Virus record (IMG/VR): IMGVR_UViG_3300027823_000006
Coordinates: 26,155 to 90,154 of that record
Strand: one strand, 5' to 3'
Source: a virus
DNA length: 64,000 nt
Numbering within the stretch: the stretch's first letter is position 1; each line of letters opens with the position of its first letter. The position numbers and the translations under genes were made by a program. Under the pieces are notes generated by a model, which saw nothing but the letters and a program-made list of their open reading frames with translations, made no database searches and was not told the origin of the DNA. Positions 61,142 to 64,000 of the stretch are shown one piece after another.

Positions 61142-61651
61142 ATGTCGACAGAGTACAAGGTCACCCATACGCACTGAGTTCGTAACGGACAGTGGTACCT
61201 CGGCATCTACAACACGCTCTCCGATGCGCACGAGGTCGCGATGAGCTTGAACACCAAGAAGACGAAGCCCAAGGAGTATCGCCGGGACTTCGGCCCCGTG
61301 AACGACGCGGGGTTCGCGGTCGTTTGCGTCGTAATGTCCGTACGCAACGAGAACGACGAGACACTCGCGGAACTACTCGAGGACCGTGTTGAAGGAATGC
61401 GCGATGACGTCGCGCTCTGCAACTACGAGATGGCGCAACGAACGGAATCTCTGTGTCGCGTCTCCGACGGCTTCGTGAGCACGCACGGGGACTACCCGCT
61501 CACCATCGCGCAAGCATCGTTTGCTCGCGAGATCTGGGAGCTGAAGCTTCGCCAGGGGATCGCCCGGTCGAGCGCAGAAGCCGCCCAACGGGAACGGCTC
61601 CAAGTCGTCTGCGACGACGTCGACGAGATGCCGAACATGTCCCATGTCTGA
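61142..61651 (+). CDS. Protein with an in-frame TGA
   Basis: Frame from ATG 61142 (MSTEYKVTHTH) meets TGA at 61175-61177, then runs on as VRNGQWYLGIYNTLSDAHEVA to ATG 61241 and 136 further residues. The protein-like look of the piece between TGA and ATG 61241 suggests the longer form once existed or is made by readthrough. The downstream ATG has GAGGT before it, so a 136-residue product is likely in any case. Charged and helical; unknown. Confidence 0.55.
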
Positions 61652-61808
61652 AGAGACGGGACGTGTGGCCATCGGCATCTACGCTGTCATGGCGCGAGAC
61701 CCGAGCGACGCCCTCGATATGATTCTCGAATGCGGGACGTCGAAGTCCTCGAGCTGCTCTACGCAATGCTCACAAACGAAGGCAGCGAAAAGACGGATCG
61801 TGAACTGA
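61644..61808 (+). CDS. Doubtful small ORF
   Basis: 54 residues from ATG 61644. Only the first 30 residues look protein-like (VAIGIYAVMARDPSDALDM); the end is Ser-rich and may be out of frame. A shift into the 61730 frame would join it to the next ORF. Confidence 0.3.
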   Translation: MSEETGRVAIGIYAVMARDPSDALDMILECGTSKSSSCSTQCSQTKAAKRRIVN

Positions 61809-61888
61809 ACGCGTTGATGGCGGGTCCGACGAAACGCCGGCTCGACGCGCTGAAAGGAACTAACGTTGCTGAAGAAAAAGAAGCCTGA
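61730..61888 (+). CDS. Small helical protein
   Basis: 52 residues from ATG 61730. Acidic and charged (DVEVLELLYAMLTNEG). No motif. Overlaps the next gene by 23 bases. Confidence 0.5.
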   Translation: MRDVEVLELLYAMLTNEGSEKTDRELNALMAGPTKRRLDALKGTNVAEEKEA

Positions 61889-62045
61889 CGTTGAGTACGT
61901 CCACGTCATCGACAAGAAGACGCGAGAGTCCGTCCAGGCGGTCGGTCCGTGCACGGACGCGGCACGCACAGCACGTGGCATGGCGATCAACCTCAACCAC
62001 GAAGACTACGAGCTGGCCATCAGCGAGGAAAAGACGTGGCCATGA
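61866..62045 (+). CDS. Small unknown protein
   Basis: 59 residues from TTG 61866 with AAAGGA before it. A beta-rich start (DVEYVHVIDKKTRES), then a helix. Overlaps the next gene by ATGA. Confidence 0.55.
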   Translation: MLKKKKPDVEYVHVIDKKTRESVQAVGPCTDAARTARGMAINLNHEDYELAISEEKTWP

Positions 62046-62290
62046 AGCTCAACGAAGTCCTGGCGCAGGCACGCACACTGCCCAAGGTCGGCGATCACGA
62101 GATCGTCATCGGACCTGATGGACTTGGACACATGTTGGTCATTACGGCAGTGTACAATGTTGAGTGGAACGTCGCGCAAGGCGTTGCGTACCTCAACTTC
62201 ATGTGCCCCTGCCGCGCGATCAACAGTGGCGACCCCGGCTCGCTTGAGGTCGCACCGTCAATCACGTGCCTGACCTGCATCCAGTGGTGA
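62042..62290 (+). CDS. VH/TCxxC family protein, variant
   Basis: 82 residues from ATG 62042. GPDGLGHMLVI, FMCPCRA and ITCLTCIQW give the pattern. The helical start (KLNEVLAQARTL) is longer than in the other members. Confidence 0.6.
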   Translation: MKLNEVLAQARTLPKVGDHEIVIGPDGLGHMLVITAVYNVEWNVAQGVAYLNFMCPCRAINSGDPGSLEVAPSITCLTCIQW

Positions 62291-62712
62291 CCTGCGGTTG
62301 GTGCGGCTCGCGTGATACAGACGCGGAGTACGTCGACAATGGCGTCGGCATGCAACAAGTGACTGCGGCCGTATGCCGCCACTGTGGTGCCGTCCAGATC
62401 AATCCGTACAACGAAGAAGAAGTCGTCGACCTCGAAGATCGGGAACGTGGTTGGTATGCGTCCGAGGAAACGGAAGACATCATCACGAAGGACCGCGAGC
62501 AGCAAACCGTCCGCGCGAGAGACTACAACAACGGCGAGAAGATGCTCGTCGAACACGAGGGTACTGTCCATCAAGCGTTCAAGTGCATCTCGTGGGCGGA
62601 TCCGACGTTTCAATTCTCATGCGGAATCGAAACGGCTGTCGGACGACGACCGCAGGTCGAAGCCGTCACGTGCTTCGACTGCATCGCCTATTGGGCGAAA
62701 GGAAAACCATGA
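62287..62712 (+). CDS. Double zinc-site protein ending in VH/TCxxC unit
   Basis: 141 residues from GTG 62287. An N-terminal ribbon (CGWCGSRD, VCRHCGAV) is followed by an acidic middle and a family unit (EGTVHQAFKCISW, FSCGIE, VTCFDCIAYW). So it reads as a fusion of two zinc modules. Confidence 0.6.
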   Translation: MTCGWCGSRDTDAEYVDNGVGMQQVTAAVCRHCGAVQINPYNEEEVVDLEDRERGWYASEETEDIITKDREQQTVRARDYNNGEKMLVEHEGTVHQAFKCISWADPTFQFSCGIETAVGRRPQVEAVTCFDCIAYWAKGKP

Positions 62713-62921
62713 CTGAGCTGCGTAAGAAGCCCGGCACCATGTGCGCCGAGGTTGTGATCGACGGTGTCGTCACCGGCGAAGTCGAATTCAAGAACTTCGA
62801 GCCTGTGAACCGGGGGACCGGGCCTGCATGGCGATGGCGAGACGCTCGCGGTGGATGGGGCGACGCCGCGGACCAGGACGACGCCGTTCGCATCGTCGAA
62901 GAACGGTGGCAAGGACGATGA
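62709..62921 (+). CDS. Small unknown protein
   Basis: 70 residues from ATG 62709 (ATGA overlap). Beta-rich, Gly and Trp containing (PAWRWRDARGGWGD). Unknown. Confidence 0.55.
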   Translation: MTELRKKPGTMCAEVVIDGVVTGEVEFKNFEPVNRGTGPAWRWRDARGGWGDAADQDDAVRIVEERWQGR

Positions 62922-63301
62922 AGATCGACCTAGAGAAGCTGAAAAAGGTCGCGGCAGTCAAACTTTTCGTCGAACCCGAGGACCGAAGCTATGTTGGAGA
63001 GTTTGACGACCCAACATGTGTGGAGTGGATTCGGGATCAGCTTGCTCGCGGCAACGAATGGGCGTGGTGCATTGTCAAAGTGTCGGCCACGTACAAAGGC
63101 ATTACGTGCAGTGACTACCTCGGCGGATGTGCGTACGAGTCGAGGCAAAGCTTCATGGCGGGCGGCGGTTACTACGACGACATGGTGCACACGGCCCTGA
63201 CGGAACTAGCCGGCGAACTCGAGGAGATCGTCAACGACCACGCGATCTGGGAGCACGACCCCGTCTACTGCTTCTGGTGCATCGCGGAGGCGGGTGCATG
63301 A
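62918..63301 (+). CDS. Cys-containing unknown protein
   Basis: 127 residues from ATG 62918. ITCSDYLGGC in the middle and VYCFWCIAEAG at the end, a possible divergent family member. Helical between. Confidence 0.55.
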   Translation: MKIDLEKLKKVAAVKLFVEPEDRSYVGEFDDPTCVEWIRDQLARGNEWAWCIVKVSATYKGITCSDYLGGCAYESRQSFMAGGGYYDDMVHTALTELAGELEEIVNDHAIWEHDPVYCFWCIAEAGA

Positions 63302-63495
63302 CGTGGAAAAAGCGTGAACCACAGACGTTCCGGGACCGAAAAGGCCTCGTTCACGTCTGCGGTGGGAGCTTTGGAGCCAACTCGCTCATGGTCTGCGAAG
63401 CCGATGACGTCGGCGGGTTTGACCTCAACATGCGGGACATGGAAGAAGTCTTTCACCAACCCGTGACCTGTCTTCAATGCCTCGCCGCTACCTAG
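63298..63495 (+). CDS. VH/TCxxC family small protein
   Basis: 65 residues from ATG 63298 (ATGA overlap). FRDRKGLVHVCGG, LMVCEAD and VTCLQCLAAT show the pattern clearly. Overlaps the next member by 19 bases. Confidence 0.65.
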   Translation: MTWKKREPQTFRDRKGLVHVCGGSFGANSLMVCEADDVGGFDLNMRDMEEVFHQPVTCLQCLAAT

Positions 63496-63692
63496 ACCCC
63501 GACGGGCTCGTGCACGATGCACAAGACCATGAGCTGGGTGTACGTGTGACCGCCTGCGAAAACTATGAGGGCGCTGGCGAAGTTTCCATCTGGTCGTCAG
63601 CGCAGCTCGAGCCAACCCGTCGGAAGATCACGACATGCTTGCAGTGTCTCGCAGCGCAATCTCGGTCGGCCGAACGACGTTCTGGTGGGTGA
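63477..63692 (+). CDS. VH/TCxxC family small protein
   Basis: 71 residues from ATG 63477. MPRRYLDPDGLVHDAQ, TACENY and TTCLQCLAAQ match the family; the first 13 residues are almost those of the member at 55727 (MSRRFQDPDGVVH). Its end overlaps a - strand gene. Confidence 0.65.
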   Translation: MPRRYLDPDGLVHDAQDHELGVRVTACENYEGAGEVSIWSSAQLEPTRRKITTCLQCLAAQSRSAERRSGG

Positions 63693-63837
63693 ACAGCACC
63701 GACTCGATCAGCTCGATCAGCCACTGCTCAGCGTCATGTCCACGTCCCGTGGAAGCGCAAAGCGCTGCCATCCAAGCCAGAGCCTTGGGGCACTGCTCAG
63801 CCGAGAACATGGAATAGAAGCAAAGGGGCTTCATGGC
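63628..63837 (-). CDS. Small unknown - strand protein
   Basis: 69 residues from ATG 63837; longer starts are unlikely because they would cover the promoter. Protein-like sequence (ALAWMAALCASTGRGHDAEQ). It follows a GTTTAC motif by 8 bases. It overlaps the end of the + strand member above by 65 bases. Confidence 0.5.
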   Translation of the reverse strand, partial: AMKPLCFYSMFSAEQCPKALAWMAALCASTGRGHDAEQWLIELIESVLFTHQNVVRPTEIALRDTASMS

Positions 63838-63845
63838 GGGCACGA

Positions 63846-63860
63846 GATTATTGGGTAAAC
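63846..63860 (-). promoter_or_regulatory. GTTTAY-N3-AYAAKC motif, copy 5
   Basis: GTTTACCCAATAATC on the - strand, 8 bases before ATG 63837. Confidence 0.4.
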
Positions 63861-63884
63861 GTCGCATCGGAGAGGGGATATCAA

Positions 63885-63944
63885 CATGGTGCACGACACG
63901 CTTAACGCCGTCAACTACCTGTTGCGATCCCTCCGAGACCCGTA
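63885..63944 (+). CDS. Very short ORF
   Basis: 19 residues (MVHDTLNAVNYLLRSLRDP) from ATG 63885 with GAGGGG upstream. May be a leader or simply chance; it begins a new + strand operon that leaves the window. Confidence 0.35.
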
Positions 63945-63948
63945 AGCC

Positions 63949-64000
63949 ATGGCACGCCGTAAAACCTGGACATTCGACCGCTACTACATGGGCCAAGACG
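63949..64000 (+). CDS. Start of an unknown gene (cut by window end)
   Basis: From ATG 63949 the frame reads MARRKTWTFDRYYMGQD to the window edge. Too short to name. Confidence 0.45.
   Translation, partial: MARRKTWTFDRYYMGQD

Noticed and set aside
63838-63996. Longer start for the - strand gene 63628-63837
   Set aside because: It would run through the GTTTAC motif and oppose the + strand start at 63949; the protein-like part begins at ATG 63837.
1-64000. Recoding of TGA across the genome
   Set aside because: TGA is the stop of many genes through ATGA/GTGA overlaps, so only single cases at 54344 and 61175 are left as local oddities.
1-64000. CRISPR array, insertion sequence, att site or replication origin
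   Set aside because: No regular spaced repeats, transposase, integrase or iterated origin repeats were seen by eye.

Overview
The window looks like part of a large, GC-rich tailed-phage genome with a contractile tail (myovirus type). The baseplate J-like and gp25/W-like proteins, tape measure, tail chaperone pair, terminase, fused DNA polymerase and dense small accessory genes all point that way. I see no tRNA, rRNA, CRISPR, integrase, portal, capsid, sheath or lysis cassette. The host cannot be named. Strong Shine-Dalgarno sites such as AGGAGGTGAT before position 34056 show a canonical bacterial ribosome. Several late genes nevertheless look leaderless.

Layout. 0-3 kb (+): a UDG-like/DNA polymerase I fusion, cut by the window edge, and a DnaQ-like exonuclease. 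3-9 kb: a terminase large subunit interrupted by an intein (-), a MoxR-type ATPase (+), two unknown late genes (-) and an HNH endonuclease (-). 9-12 kb (+): a VWA/HExxH partner of the MoxR ATPase, a tiny Cys protein, a DUF932-like protein and a possible small RNA ending in a strong terminator. 12-14 kb (-): two structural-type genes. 13.7-17.7 kb (+): a RuvC-like nuclease, a B12-type ribonucleotide reductase, an HNH endonuclease and two small genes. 17.6-38.7 kb (-): the tail and baseplate block. Read in its own direction it runs: tail chaperones with a -1 frameshift site, tape measure, two tail proteins, a hub with M23 peptidase, a sigma-70-like factor, a degenerate M23 protein, gp25-like, J-like, a large baseplate protein, a fibre-type protein and a large tail fibre. 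38.7-46 kb: a DinG-like helicase, XRE regulator, RNase HII, small genes, dNMP kinase (-) and a GHKL ATPase. 46-64 kb: ThyX (-), then a long chain of mostly small + strand genes, often joined by 4-base ATGA/GTGA/TTGA overlaps. This chain includes GP88-like, ParB-like, dCTP deaminase-like, cupin and many CxxC proteins.

How the parts work together. Nucleotide supply is covered by the reductase, dCTP deaminase, ThyX and dNMP kinase. Replication and repair are covered by the polymerase, exonuclease, helicase, RuvC and RNase HII. Virion genes lie on the - strand and most other genes on the + strand. Two promoter-like motifs recur. CCCTATAATTnCC precedes - strand late genes, often 6-11 bases before the start codon and without a -35 box. 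GTTTAY-N3-AYAAKC precedes early-type genes. A sigma-70-like factor inside the baseplate operon is a candidate reader of the late motif. Mobile DNA has hit the genome repeatedly: one intein, three HNH genes and one HNH fragment fused to a broken MazG-like gene. The least described material is a family of small proteins with a [D/G]-G-x-[VIL]-H ... C ... TCxxC pattern, spread from 10 to 64 kb.
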